Source: JAAGZL01 sp050290785
GTDB taxonomy: Bacteria; Pseudomonadota; Gammaproteobacteria; Chromatiales; Chromatiaceae
NCBI GenBank assembly: GCA_050290785.1
Contig: JBNKIR010000028.1
Span: forward strand, 1 to 17,197
DNA: 17,197 nucleotides
Direction of reading: 5' to 3'
In this document: piece by piece, positions 6,975-14,147 of the stretch
How the letters are laid out: each line of letters opens with the position of its first letter
How positions within the stretch are numbered: position 1 is the stretch's first letter
Notes under the pieces: generated by a model
The model's database searches: none
What the model was told of the DNA's origin: nothing
Seen by the model: the letters and a program-made list of their open reading frames with translations, nothing else
Translations under genes and position numbers: made by a program

Positions 6975-8735
6975 ATGAAGCATTTTATTGTAAAGGTCAA
7001 TACGCCTGATGAGGTTGCGGACTTCCTTGCACGGGCCGATGTGCTTGATGCTACAACTCACGCCAGTTCTGTCCTGGTTCAGGTCTTTTCCGGGGTCATG
7101 GACGAGTCATGGATCGACTCTTTGTTGCAGCAGATTCAGATTCATCTGCCAAATGCCGTTGTGGCCGGCGTCTCATCCAGTGGTGAGATTGCAGAGGGTC
7201 AGGTGCTGGTTGGCGCGACGGTGGTATCGGTTCTCTGTTTTGCTTCCACTGAACTGCATCCGGTGTTCCGTGACTGCAATCAAGGGGACGAGTATGCGAC
7301 CGGCGATGATATTGGGCGTTCACTTTCGGGTCTCGAACACCTGCAAGGTGTGTTGCTGCTTGCGCCTCCCGCCGAGGTGGATTGTACCAGTCTGCTCAAC
7401 GGTATAGAGAGGCATTTGCCTGGGGTAACTTTGTTTGGTGGTGGTGCGGTGCAGGATAGCGCAAGTGGTAAATCTCTGGAATTTGGTTCCAATGGTATTT
7501 ATGAGTCAGGGGTGTGCGCGATCGGTTTTCAGAGCGAAACCCTGAGAATAGAAACAGATCTCTTTTTCGGTTGGGAGGCGCTGGGGCCGCACATGACCCT
7601 TACCGAGGTAGAGGATAATAAAATACGCACCATCGATAACCGCCCGGCGTTTAATGTCTATAGCCACTACCTCAGCATCGAGCCGGGCGAGGAGTTGTTT
7701 TTGTTGGAGTTTCCATTGTTGCTTGAGCGCGATGGAATTACCCTTGCGCGCAACCCGGTATCATGCGATGAGCAAGGCGCGGTGACTATGGTGGCGGATG
7801 TGCGCAGCGGAGAAAAGGCCCGCCTGGGCTATCTGGATATCGATACCATTATGGAAGATACCCGTGGGACCTACGCCGTCCTGCAGGCATTTTGTCCTGA
7901 AGCGATACTTATATACTCCTGCGTGTGTCGTCGCTTCTTTCTGCAGCAGGATACTGAACTGGAAACGTTGCCGTTCCAGGAACTTGCCCCGGTCGCCGGT
8001 TTTTTTACCTCTGGTGAATTTATTCGACTGGGCGGTAAGATGCAGCTGTTTAACTCCAGCCAGGTGGTGGTCGCCATGCGCGAGGGGCTGGCATCCGTCC
8101 AACAAGACGGAGTGCGAGATCAATTGGAAAATGATCGCTATCGCATGCGTCATATTCGTATTACCAGTCGACTGTTTCAGTTTGTCAGCGCCTTGACCGA
8201 AGAGGTGGAGGAGGCGAACCATCAGTTACAGCACGATGCCGAACATGATGCCCTGACCGGCGCATATAATCGTCACCGTCTAGAGGGCGACCTGCAAGGA
8301 GAGTTGTCACGGGCCAAACGCCATGACCATCCGCTGTCGTTGATTATGTTCGATATCGATCACTTCAAACGTATCAATGACGAACTGGGACATATCGTCG
8401 GTGACTATGTGCTTAAGACATTGGCGCGGACGGTGTGGGAGTTGTTGCGTAAACATGACGCCATGTTCCGCTATGGTGGTGAGGAATTTCTACTGCTGTT
8501 ACCGGAGACCGATTTGGACGGCGCTTTGGCCGTGGCGGAAAAGGCCAGATCCACCATAGAGGCGCTGCCACTTACTTATAACGGTAGAGTGTTGCCTGGA
8601 GTAACCGTATCGCTCGGAGTGGCAACTGCGCCGCAACACGGAAAGACCGTTGCGGATCTGCTAGAAGCTGTGGATGCGGCCTTGTATCAGGCCAAGCAGG
8701 GCGGGCGTAATCTGGTGGTGCCCGCTATGGAGTAA
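6975..8735 (+). CDS. FIST sensor-diguanylate cyclase (FIST_N - FIST_C - coiled coil - GGDEF)
   Basis: A 586-residue soluble signalling protein with no signal peptide or membrane segments. Residues from about 28 to 365 form a FIST sensory region (VAGVSSSGEIAEG at 63-75; RPAFNVYSHYL in the FIST_C part; GEFIRLGGKMQLFNSS near its end), a module thought to bind small ligands such as amino acids. A helical linker (about 375-422) leads to a GGDEF domain starting DALTGAYNR at 425. The cyclase site looks intact: FDIDHF at 459-464 and GGEEF at 501-505. A feedback I-site RKHD (492-495) lies exactly five residues before it. It should make c-di-GMP in response to a cytoplasmic ligand. ATG 6975 has only a weak ribosome site. 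Confidence 0.92.
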   Translation: MKHFIVKVNTPDEVADFLARADVLDATTHASSVLVQVFSGVMDESWIDSLLQQIQIHLPNAVVAGVSSSGEIAEGQVLVGATVVSVLCFASTELHPVFRDCNQGDEYATGDDIGRSLSGLEHLQGVLLLAPPAEVDCTSLLNGIERHLPGVTLFGGGAVQDSASGKSLEFGSNGIYESGVCAIGFQSETLRIETDLFFGWEALGPHMTLTEVEDNKIRTIDNRPAFNVYSHYLSIEPGEELFLLEFPLLLERDGITLARNPVSCDEQGAVTMVADVRSGEKARLGYLDIDTIMEDTRGTYAVLQAFCPEAILIYSCVCRRFFLQQDTELETLPFQELAPVAGFFTSGEFIRLGGKMQLFNSSQVVVAMREGLASVQQDGVRDQLENDRYRMRHIRITSRLFQFVSALTEEVEEANHQLQHDAEHDALTGAYNRHRLEGDLQGELSRAKRHDHPLSLIMFDIDHFKRINDELGHIVGDYVLKTLARTVWELLRKHDAMFRYGGEEFLLLLPETDLDGALAVAEKARSTIEALPLTYNGRVLPGVTVSLGVATAPQHGKTVADLLEAVDAALYQAKQGGRNLVVPAME

Positions 8736-8763
8736 TGACCGGAATTTACAGTAGTTGAGTGAA

Positions 8764-9174
8764 TTATAAAAAACGGCTGAAAATTGGGATGGTGTACGCT
8801 ACCCACATGGCAAAGAAATAAATAACAAGGAAATAATGCAAGCGTACCAGGCCTCCAACACCATTCAACTTAGAAGGTCTGAAGTAGGCGATCTGCCAGC
8901 TGCCACGTGCAAGCCAAAGCAGAGAATAGAAAACAGTTAATGTGATGCCGATAGACGTACTTCCGGCCAACTCCGGTGAATGTAACCAGGACAAATAGCC
9001 GAAAAGAAAAAACATCGGGATAAGAAAGATATGTATGGTGTAGAAAACCCTGGCATTGAGTACGCTGATCTTTTGCAGGTCCTTTCCCCATCTAAATCCA
9101 CGATAGAAATAACAGTGGCCTATACCCAATAAGATTGAGAGTGTTCCACCTATTTTAATGGCCAGTACTTCCAT
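8764..9174 (-). CDS. Four-helix membrane protein of unknown function
   Basis: A 136-residue protein with four predicted transmembrane helices: IGGTLSILLGIGHCYF, FYTIHIFLIPMFFLFGYLSW, TSIGITLTVFYSLLWLA and LHYFLVIYFFAMWVAYTIPI. Charged residues cluster in the first loop (RGFRWGKDLQK). I do not recognise the family. Two starts are possible: ATG 9183, inside the preceding methyltransferase gene, or ATG 9174, just past its stop. GGTGA a few nt before 9174 favours the latter. The stop/start contact with the methyltransferase suggests coupled translation. Its 3' end converges on the FIST-GGDEF gene with 28 nt between. Confidence 0.7.
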   Translation of the reverse strand: MEVLAIKIGGTLSILLGIGHCYFYRGFRWGKDLQKISVLNARVFYTIHIFLIPMFFLFGYLSWLHSPELAGSTSIGITLTVFYSLLWLARGSWQIAYFRPSKLNGVGGLVRLHYFLVIYFFAMWVAYTIPIFSRFL

Positions 9175-9176
9175 AT

Positions 9177-9743
9177 TCACCATCCTGATTTAAGGGTTGA
9201 TCTGATGATCGCCGTTTTATTAAAAGGTATTTTCGGTCCTTTGCGTGTTATTAGTCCGGCATTCTTTGCGCTTCTTATTGAATTACTGAATGCTGTCCAT
9301 GACACATGCAGCGGTGGTTCCGCTATTAACATCACTCCGCTGGTTTTAAGGAGAGTTTTTATCTCCTTGAAGAATTTATCCTGATCCGGTACCTCATGCA
9401 CCATGTAGAAGGCCAGAATAAAATCAACCTCTTCCTCAATACCTATCTTATCCTGTTCGCATCTATGCAGTACGATTCTGTCTTCAAGTTCGGTTCCATG
9501 AATCTTTTTTCTTAGTTTTTGTAGCATCCCTTCCTGCATATCCACAGCGATGACTCGCCCTGACTCTCCTACCATCTGAGCGATATCAAGCGTGAAGAAA
9601 CCTGGTCCGCATCCAATATCCAAAACCGTCATGCCTTCCTTAAGATATGGCTTGAGTATTGTCTGAGGGTTTTGAAATATTCGTCTGAACCTGGTGTCGA
9701 GGCTTCCCGCTATCGCAACAGGGCATACATGATTATTATTCAT
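9177..9743 (-). CDS. Class I SAM-dependent methyltransferase
   Basis: A 188-residue enzyme. Motif I VLDIGCGPG lies at 40-48, a motif II acid follows in VIAVDMQEGML, and FILAFYMVHEVPD resembles motif IV of UbiE/Methyltransf_11 proteins. The N-terminus (HVCPVAIAGSLDTRFRRIFQ) resembles small bacterial methyltransferases acting on membrane or lipid substrates, but the substrate is not evident. It is placed between two small four-helix membrane proteins on the same strand, which hints at work at the membrane. The end is rather short for the fold. AGGATA lies about 11 nt before the ATG. Confidence 0.82.
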   Translation of the reverse strand: MNNNHVCPVAIAGSLDTRFRRIFQNPQTILKPYLKEGMTVLDIGCGPGFFTLDIAQMVGESGRVIAVDMQEGMLQKLRKKIHGTELEDRIVLHRCEQDKIGIEEEVDFILAFYMVHEVPDQDKFFKEIKTLLKTSGVMLIAEPPLHVSWTAFSNSIRSAKNAGLITRKGPKIPFNKTAIIRSTLKSGW

Positions 9744-9783
9744 ATGCTATATATCCTGGCTATGTTTTCCGTTTATTACCAAG

Positions 9784-10200
9784 TTAAATAATTCTCAATT
9801 TAGCTCTATATAACCGGAAGAAATAGTAGAAGAAGAATACCATAAAAATGGAATCACCAACGACAACGAGGAGTACTACCGGTTTGGCCAAGCTTGTAAG
9901 ATATAGTTGGAGGAGGCTTAAAGCAAAACCAACTTTGCCTATTCCTCCCACTATGACTATTCCGGTATGTTTGAGCGGGTCGCGCGCAACTATCAGATAA
10001 CCAAAAAAATATACAAAGGTAGTACCCCATGCGCCTTTGTAGATAGCATAGATCAATGGATCGGCCAGTTCCCTGCCAAAGAAATTCTCGAAGGTGAATG
10101 CCGTATTGAAGTAGCCGAAAATGGCGCCGGTTAGATTCCATAGAGCGGCAGCGACGAATAGAGTTCTGAATAGTTTTAATTCTCTATCGTCAATATGCAT
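9784..10200 (-). CDS. Four-helix membrane protein of unknown function
   Basis: A 138-residue protein with about four transmembrane helices: TLFVAAALWNLTGAIFGYF, the region AIYKGAWGTTFVYFFGYLIVA, TGIVIVGGIGKVGFALSLLQ and VVLLVVVGDSIFMVFFFYYF. The C-terminus RLYRAKLRII is basic, consistent with a cytoplasmic end. I do not recognise the family, and similarity to the protein at 8764-9174 is not obvious beyond size and topology. An in-frame TTG at 10212 is possible, but the ATG at 10200 keeps a 12-nt gap to the hemerythrin stop. It is probably co-transcribed with hemerythrin upstream and the methyltransferase 40 nt downstream. Confidence 0.72.
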   Translation of the reverse strand: MHIDDRELKLFRTLFVAAALWNLTGAIFGYFNTAFTFENFFGRELADPLIYAIYKGAWGTTFVYFFGYLIVARDPLKHTGIVIVGGIGKVGFALSLLQLYLTSLAKPVVLLVVVGDSIFMVFFFYYFFRLYRAKLRII

Positions 10201-10212
10201 GCTGTTATGCAA

Positions 10213-10632
10213 TCACCGGTTACCCGGAAAAGCCTTCACACACGCCGCCAATGCGCTGTCCATAGTGGCTGCGTGTTCCCTAAACCATTGCGGTATGGTC
10301 AGCACAAAGGTGCGGCCTGTAGCGATGGAGCCGTCTTCAACCTGCTTACCGATACGTCGCATCTCTTCCAGTACGCGTTGATGTTCACCCATGTGGATCT
10401 GGATGGGTGGGAATTTTACCTCTTCCATTAGCCGGTTCTCTGCCGTGAAGTGTGCCTCTGTATGTTCCAGTAACTGTTCGAATAACCCATTGAACATTTC
10501 ATCGGTAGCGTTACCCAGGCTGTTTACCAAGGCCATAAACTCCTGGTGGGTGGTGTCCATTGATTCCACGCCCAAATGGTAGCGCGGGTCATTCGGATCT
10601 ATCAGTGGAGCGTTTGCTTCTGAATCAGTCAT
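10213..10632 (-). CDS. Bacteriohemerythrin, complete di-iron site
   Basis: A 139-residue single-domain hemerythrin. All seven expected di-iron ligands are present with standard spacing: H29; H61 and E65 (HFTAE); H80 and H84 (HMGEH); H120 and D125 (HAATMD). Such proteins bind O2 reversibly, and roles as oxygen carrier, store or sensor have been proposed. Near nif genes it could help keep oxygen away from nitrogenase, but no shared promoter is visible, so this is inference. GAGG lies upstream of the ATG. It probably leads the run with the two membrane proteins and the methyltransferase, 51 nt after the Cdd1-like gene. Confidence 0.9.
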   Translation of the reverse strand: MTDSEANAPLIDPNDPRYHLGVESMDTTHQEFMALVNSLGNATDEMFNGLFEQLLEHTEAHFTAENRLMEEVKFPPIQIHMGEHQRVLEEMRRIGKQVEDGSIATGRTFVLTIPQWFREHAATMDSALAACVKAFPGNR

Positions 10633-10683
10633 TGGTTTTCCTCGTTACGGCTACCCATACATATATTCCAAACTATTATGCGA

Positions 10684-10974
10684 TTATTGTCTATCCAGAA
10701 AAGACTTTCTTTGTGGGGTATATTTCCACCAGGCCTGGGCCTCGCCACCATTAATGAAGTCTGTGATAGATAGGAAAACATCAATCACGCAGGGATCGTG
10801 TTTGTTTCCTGTAATCTCACACAATCGGTCGTACATGTCATAGGCAGATCTTCCCTTGAGCTGCTCAGGCTCATAGATACCCAGTAGACGAAGGTCATCC
10901 GCCATTGTCGGCCCTATATTCGGGAGATCGGTTAGGGATTTAACTTTTTCTCTTTGGACTTTGGTGGGGTTCAT
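10684..10974 (-). CDS. Helix-hairpin-helix protein, Cdd1 / pathogenicity-locus family
   Basis: A 96-residue protein with a helix-hairpin-helix unit, VKSLTDLPNIGPTMADDLRLLGI, then EPEQLKGRSAYDMYDRLCEITGNKHDPCVIDVFLSITDFINGG and a C-terminal WWKYTPQRK. This pattern fits the small Cdd1 (TfoX C-terminal-like) family, of unknown role but with a DNA-binding-type HhH. The conserved part begins at MNPTKVQREKV, so I take ATG 10974 as the start; the longer open frame (from a TTG at 11082) adds a hydrophobic stretch that does not look conserved. There is no strong ribosome site. Transcription is leftward into hemerythrin. Confidence 0.78.
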   Translation of the reverse strand: MNPTKVQREKVKSLTDLPNIGPTMADDLRLLGIYEPEQLKGRSAYDMYDRLCEITGNKHDPCVIDVFLSITDFINGGEAQAWWKYTPQRKSFLDRQ

Positions 10975-11142
10975 TTGTGGTAATGGTGCTATGTCTAACG
11001 TGGTATGGGTTCTGAATATCTGTATGATTATATTCAATAGTGCATATATCGAGATTACACACCAACCCTGAATCAGTCGCAAATAAATAGGAAAGAGACA
11101 TGCGGAAATATTCTCTTTGTCTTGGGGTATCTACCTTCCCGG

Positions 11143-11165
11143 ATCCCGCGGTCAAGCCGCGGGAT
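11143..11165. repeat. REP-like inverted repeat (ATCCCGCGG ... CCGCGGGAT)
   Basis: Perfect 9-bp arms with a 5-nt loop (TCAAG), followed by GAC. It is the same GTCATCCCG-type short palindrome seen elsewhere in the window, in the variant with a CCGCGG core. Confidence 0.65.
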
Positions 11166-11337
11166 GACTATGTTTTGGGGTATGGTTCTCCCCATCACAC
11201 TATCACTCAAGTTTGGTTTCTCCAACTCTGGAGCAGTTTTCCATGGAGAGAGGTAGGGAGAGGGGGGTGTTTATTCGCGTTCTTTTGCGGTGCTTTGCGT
11301 GTATTTGCGGCTTGCTTTTTTTATGAAGATGATTTTG

Positions 11338-11370
11338 CCTCACACCCATGCTGTGACAGAGGGTGTGAGG
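11338..11370. terminator. Possible transcription end of the third PEP-CTERM gene
   Basis: Perfect 10-bp arms CCTCACACCC / GGGTGTGAGG with a 13-nt loop, 17 nt beyond the stop of the leftward PEP-CTERM gene. It has no proper T-tract on either strand, so it may be a weak or factor-assisted terminator, or simply an inverted repeat. Confidence 0.4.
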
Positions 11371-11387
11371 ACTATCTGTTTCTGATT

Positions 11388-12008
11388 TTATACTGAGTAC
11401 GCCTTGCGTCGGCCTATGCCGATTAATCCGGCAATCCCTGATGCGAGCAACCAGACAGCTGCCGGGACCGGGACAGAGCTTACGGTAAGACCTACGTCGA
11501 CATTACTTCCATACGGTGAGATTGCTCCACCAGCGACAAATGCGTAGTAGTGCTCTAATGGATTGAACTGCATTGGAGAAAAATGATCCGTAATGTTAGT
11601 GCTTTCACCTGATGGAATGAAATCATTGCCCCAGAGGTAAAACACCCAGCCGGCAACGTTATCGTTAAAAAATCCTGTTATATCAGAAGAAGTAGCCAGT
11701 TGCAGAAAGGTGCTTGGGTCACTGTACAGGGCATCATTGGGGTCGGTGGTTAAAGCCATACCCAGCATGGAAAAGCCGCCGAAGTTTCCGGCATCGAGAA
11801 CTATATCCATCTGCCCGCTCCACCCAGTACCTAAATCAAATCGAATCATGTCTGCAGCAGCAGGCATGGCAGTTCCATAGTAGTTAACCGTATAGGTGTA
11901 ATCAGTTAAATTAAGTGTGCCACTATAAGAGGAACTGGCGGCGTTGGCGTTGCTGATGAATGCGACGCAGAGGGACATAACACATCCTAAAACAGTAGCG
12001 TATCTCAT
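11388..12008 (-). CDS. PEP-CTERM sorting domain protein (third of three)
   Basis: A 206-residue exported protein. The signal peptide is MRYATVLGCVMSLCVAFISN, with cleavage likely after ANA (22-24). The PEP-CTERM tail from residue 179 reads VPVPAA, then a hydrophobic segment with G-I-A-G-L-I-G, ending GRRKAYSV. The mature part is Ser/Thr/Gly-rich (SSSYSGTLNLTDYTYTVNYY) with no recognised domain. I choose ATG 12008 because GGAG lies 7 nt upstream on the coding strand; an in-frame ATG at 12020 would put four residues before the signal peptide and has no such site. No exosortase or glycan genes are adjacent. Confidence 0.86.
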   Translation of the reverse strand: MRYATVLGCVMSLCVAFISNANAASSSYSGTLNLTDYTYTVNYYGTAMPAAADMIRFDLGTGWSGQMDIVLDAGNFGGFSMLGMALTTDPNDALYSDPSTFLQLATSSDITGFFNDNVAGWVFYLWGNDFIPSGESTNITDHFSPMQFNPLEHYYAFVAGGAISPYGSNVDVGLTVSSVPVPAAVWLLASGIAGLIGIGRRKAYSV

Positions 12009-12207
12009 AACATTCTCCATATCCGTGAAGCTATCTGTAAGTGGAAATATTACAGGCGTGATAGATAGTTACCGTTAACTGGCTCACATAATTTTGTAGC
12101 GCCAGTTGGTCATGTTGTACGGGTTATGCAGTTTGTGACTTGTGTCGTTCCCATGCCTTGGATTAGGGATGCATATATTTATTAGCGTTCATTTGCGGAC
12201 TGTTTTC

Positions 12208-13053
12208 TCAGGCATCTACCGCTACATCTGTCACCAACGCAAGCAGGTCTGCAATATCCGCCCCTATGATCTCGATCCCCATCTTTTTGCAGAAGCGACG
12301 CTCTTTTTCCGTGGGCTCCGGGATCAGCGCCCAGCCCACAGGTTCAGCTGCCGCGTATGTGATGTCGGACAGCACCATGCGTTCTGTATCACGGGTCATG
12401 CGCAGTCCCAGGAACAGATACTGCTTGCCTTTACGGTACTCCTTCAGAAAAGATGGGATGGCAAACCCGCCCATGAGTTCGGTGATGTAATCCACATAGT
12501 CGGCATCGGATGCGATGTAGGTTGCATCCGGCAGCGGGCTGCCCATGGGCTTGAACAGGATGGGCAGGGCAGGGTCCACCTCGGACTGGTCGATTTCTTT
12601 GTCCGAGTACCTTTCTCCATCGTAGTGATGAATGCGGAAACGGTAATCGGTGCCGGCGATGCGGGAGATGCCGCGTATCAAGGTATGTGGTGTGTCGCTA
12701 TAACTCTCCTGCAACTGGGTGTCGCGGTTGATGTCGACCACATAGTTCGGTTTTATCGTTTGCAGCCAGTCATGCAGCGGCGCACGGGTCCAACCGCGCT
12801 GGCCGTAGGTGCCATCAAGAAACCTGGTTACTGCAGCACGGCCCCGTTTGTGTTCGACATTCATGGCGGCGCGGGGGAATTCATACATCAGGCGCGGGGC
12901 CATGGGCCTGCCGCCGTTCATGGCCAGGATCAGGCTGTCGCTGTCGGCGGGTATGGGTTCGCCGTTGTCCCGATCAGTGACACCGGCCAGTGCGCCGAAG
13001 CCCAGGTAGGGGACTATCTGGTTGTCTTGGATGCCTGCTATTAGCTGTTCCAT
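12208..13053 (-). CDS. SIR2-like protein next to draT, with altered NAD-site residues
   Basis: About 281 residues with a SIR2-like layout. VPYLGFGALAG (14-24) sits where SIR2 proteins have the Gly-rich GAGxS loop. NYVVDINRD (103-111) matches the TTN-Y-D position. ILFKPMGSP (165-173) lines up with the K-L-H-G-S motif that carries the catalytic His, and YLFLGLRMTRDTERMV (212-227) fits the family's L-F-x-G-x-x-x-x-D strand. Here the catalytic His position appears to be Met, and the first loop lacks the usual Ser. NAD binding may remain, but normal deacetylase/NADase chemistry is doubtful. It follows draT on the same strand with 257 nt between. A TTG at 13068 with AGGGG upstream is an alternative start. 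Confidence 0.68.
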   Translation of the reverse strand: MEQLIAGIQDNQIVPYLGFGALAGVTDRDNGEPIPADSDSLILAMNGGRPMAPRLMYEFPRAAMNVEHKRGRAAVTRFLDGTYGQRGWTRAPLHDWLQTIKPNYVVDINRDTQLQESYSDTPHTLIRGISRIAGTDYRFRIHHYDGERYSDKEIDQSEVDPALPILFKPMGSPLPDATYIASDADYVDYITELMGGFAIPSFLKEYRKGKQYLFLGLRMTRDTERMVLSDITYAAAEPVGWALIPEPTEKERRFCKKMGIEIIGADIADLLALVTDVAVDA

Positions 13054-13104
13054 GGTTCGTGTACTCAAAGTATCTGCCCCTTATCGCCCAGATGTTGCTA
13101 GTAT

Positions 13105-13173
13105 CGTCATCCCCGCGAAGGCGGGAATCTATATGTTTGAAATTACTGGATCCCCGCCTACGCGGGGATGACG
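13105..13173. repeat. Inverted pair of REP-like elements between draT and the SIR2-like gene
   Basis: Two short palindromes face each other. The first is at 13109-13128 (CCCGC-GAAG-GCGGG core). The second is at 13150-13169 (ATCCCCGC-CTAC-GCGGGGAT, perfect). The outer arms are exact reverse complements over 13 bp: CGTCATCCCCGCG at 13105-13117 and CGCGGGGATGACG at 13161-13173. The layout is that of a BIME-like or small MITE-like pair. It lies in the draT to SIR2 intergenic space, so it would be transcribed if the two genes share a message and could uncouple their expression. Confidence 0.75.
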
Positions 13174-13310
13174 TACTAATTAGATAAGAGCAATAACGGG
13201 GCCAGCTTTGCTATATGTATATGAATCAGTCTGTTACGTTAGAAGCAGTGGTGGGGTTGTTGAGAAGGGCACAGGGATAAACCGGGCGATTGTCGTAATC
13301 GCTACAAAGC

Positions 13311-14147
13311 CTAGAAGCTGTGTATCTTCACCTCATACACACCGCCGATCACCAGGTGTTCGTCCTCACCCTGGAGACAGCCAGGTATCAGGTTGGCGTA
13401 AAACATGATCTTCTCCTTGGGGATCTCCGCCTCCAGGATGTAGTCACCGAACTCGTCGGCGCGTTCGCGTTCACTGGTGAAGGAGTTGAGATTATTCAAC
13501 AGTACCTGATCCCATTTGTCCTCGCCCTTGAGCAACACCTCATGTTCATCCAGCCGGTTGATACCGCGGTACAGCTTTATATGGGTTTGATCAGGGAGCT
13601 GCCGCGTCAACTCGTACTGGCAATAGCTGTAGAGCAGATCCAGTTGGGCCTCCAGGGCGTTGGTGCCGTAGAGTCCGGTGCTGCGGTCATACAGGAAGCG
13701 GTGGTAGCTGTCGTTGTCGTCCTGATGCATGGGGCCGCGATGGAACCTGGTCAGCAGACCGAAACGGGATTCGACCCAGCTCTTGAGTACGGCGCCTTCG
13801 CGGCTGTTGGCATCGAAGAACCAGCCGCGCACCATGCGCAGGTAGTTGGCCTTGCGTCGTTTGGTGGTCTTGGATGCCCCGGCTTCATCCAGTTGATGCA
13901 GCACAAAATGCACTGTCATGTAGTCCTGGAAGCGTTCCGCCCGCTCATGTGGCAGCGCGATCTCCTCCAACTGCTGGAACAGATCGGCATGCAGGGTCTT
14001 GATGTTGTCTATCTCAATGGCTACCGGGTGCTGCTGAAAACGCAGGCTGCCGACGATCACCGGAGGTATGTTGCAACGGTTTACCGGGAGCCTGGCCGAG
14101 GCCGGTAGCGAGGCCGCTTTCTTCTCTGTTTCTCTGTGATGATTCAT
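13311..14147 (-). CDS. draT: DraT, NAD+--dinitrogen-reductase ADP-D-ribosyltransferase
   Basis: A 278-residue enzyme that transfers ADP-ribose from NAD+ to an arginine on NifH, switching nitrogenase off when ammonium appears or energy falls. The N-terminal block RCNIPPVIVGSLRFQQHPVA is a DraT signature. The ADP-ribosyltransferase core is of R-S-E type: LYRG with R194, SFTS at 222-225, and the E-D-E at 261-263 whose last Glu is the expected catalytic residue. The ATG at 14147 is the first possible start: an in-frame stop lies two codons upstream. No clear ribosome site is seen. The gene is divergent from nifH (188 nt between starts), and its start codon lies inside a NifA-type site. Confidence 0.93.
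   Translation of the reverse strand: MNHHRETEKKAASLPASARLPVNRCNIPPVIVGSLRFQQHPVAIEIDNIKTLHADLFQQLEEIALPHERAERFQDYMTVHFVLHQLDEAGASKTTKRRKANYLRMVRGWFFDANSREGAVLKSWVESRFGLLTRFHRGPMHQDDNDSYHRFLYDRSTGLYGTNALEAQLDLLYSYCQYELTRQLPDQTHIKLYRGINRLDEHEVLLKGEDKWDQVLLNNLNSFTSERERADEFGDYILEAEIPKEKIMFYANLIPGCLQGEDEHLVIGGVYEVKIHSF

Larger units (their letters stand above)
10975..11387. other. 413-nt region without a gene
   Basis: Between the HhH gene and the third PEP-CTERM gene. It contains a REP-like palindrome (11143-11165), an unusual G-rich purine tract around 11250-11270, and a 10-bp inverted repeat (11338-11370). A 98-codon open frame crosses these repeats but has no protein family features. Confidence 0.5.

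Noticed and set aside
11338..11370. Strong rho-independent terminator
   Set aside because: The stem is good but the loop is long and neither strand has a T-tract; listed only as a possible end.
11100..11396. 98-codon open frame in the gap after the HhH gene
   Set aside because: It runs through a REP hairpin and an inverted repeat and has no family pattern or ribosome site.
12142..13044. 300-codon plus-strand frame opposite the SIR2-like gene
   Set aside because: The SIR2-like frame has recognisable motifs; this frame has none and no ribosome site.
13320..14108. 262-codon plus-strand frame opposite draT
   Set aside because: Shadow of draT, whose catalytic motifs are clear; the protein is a Val/Leu/Gln-rich run.
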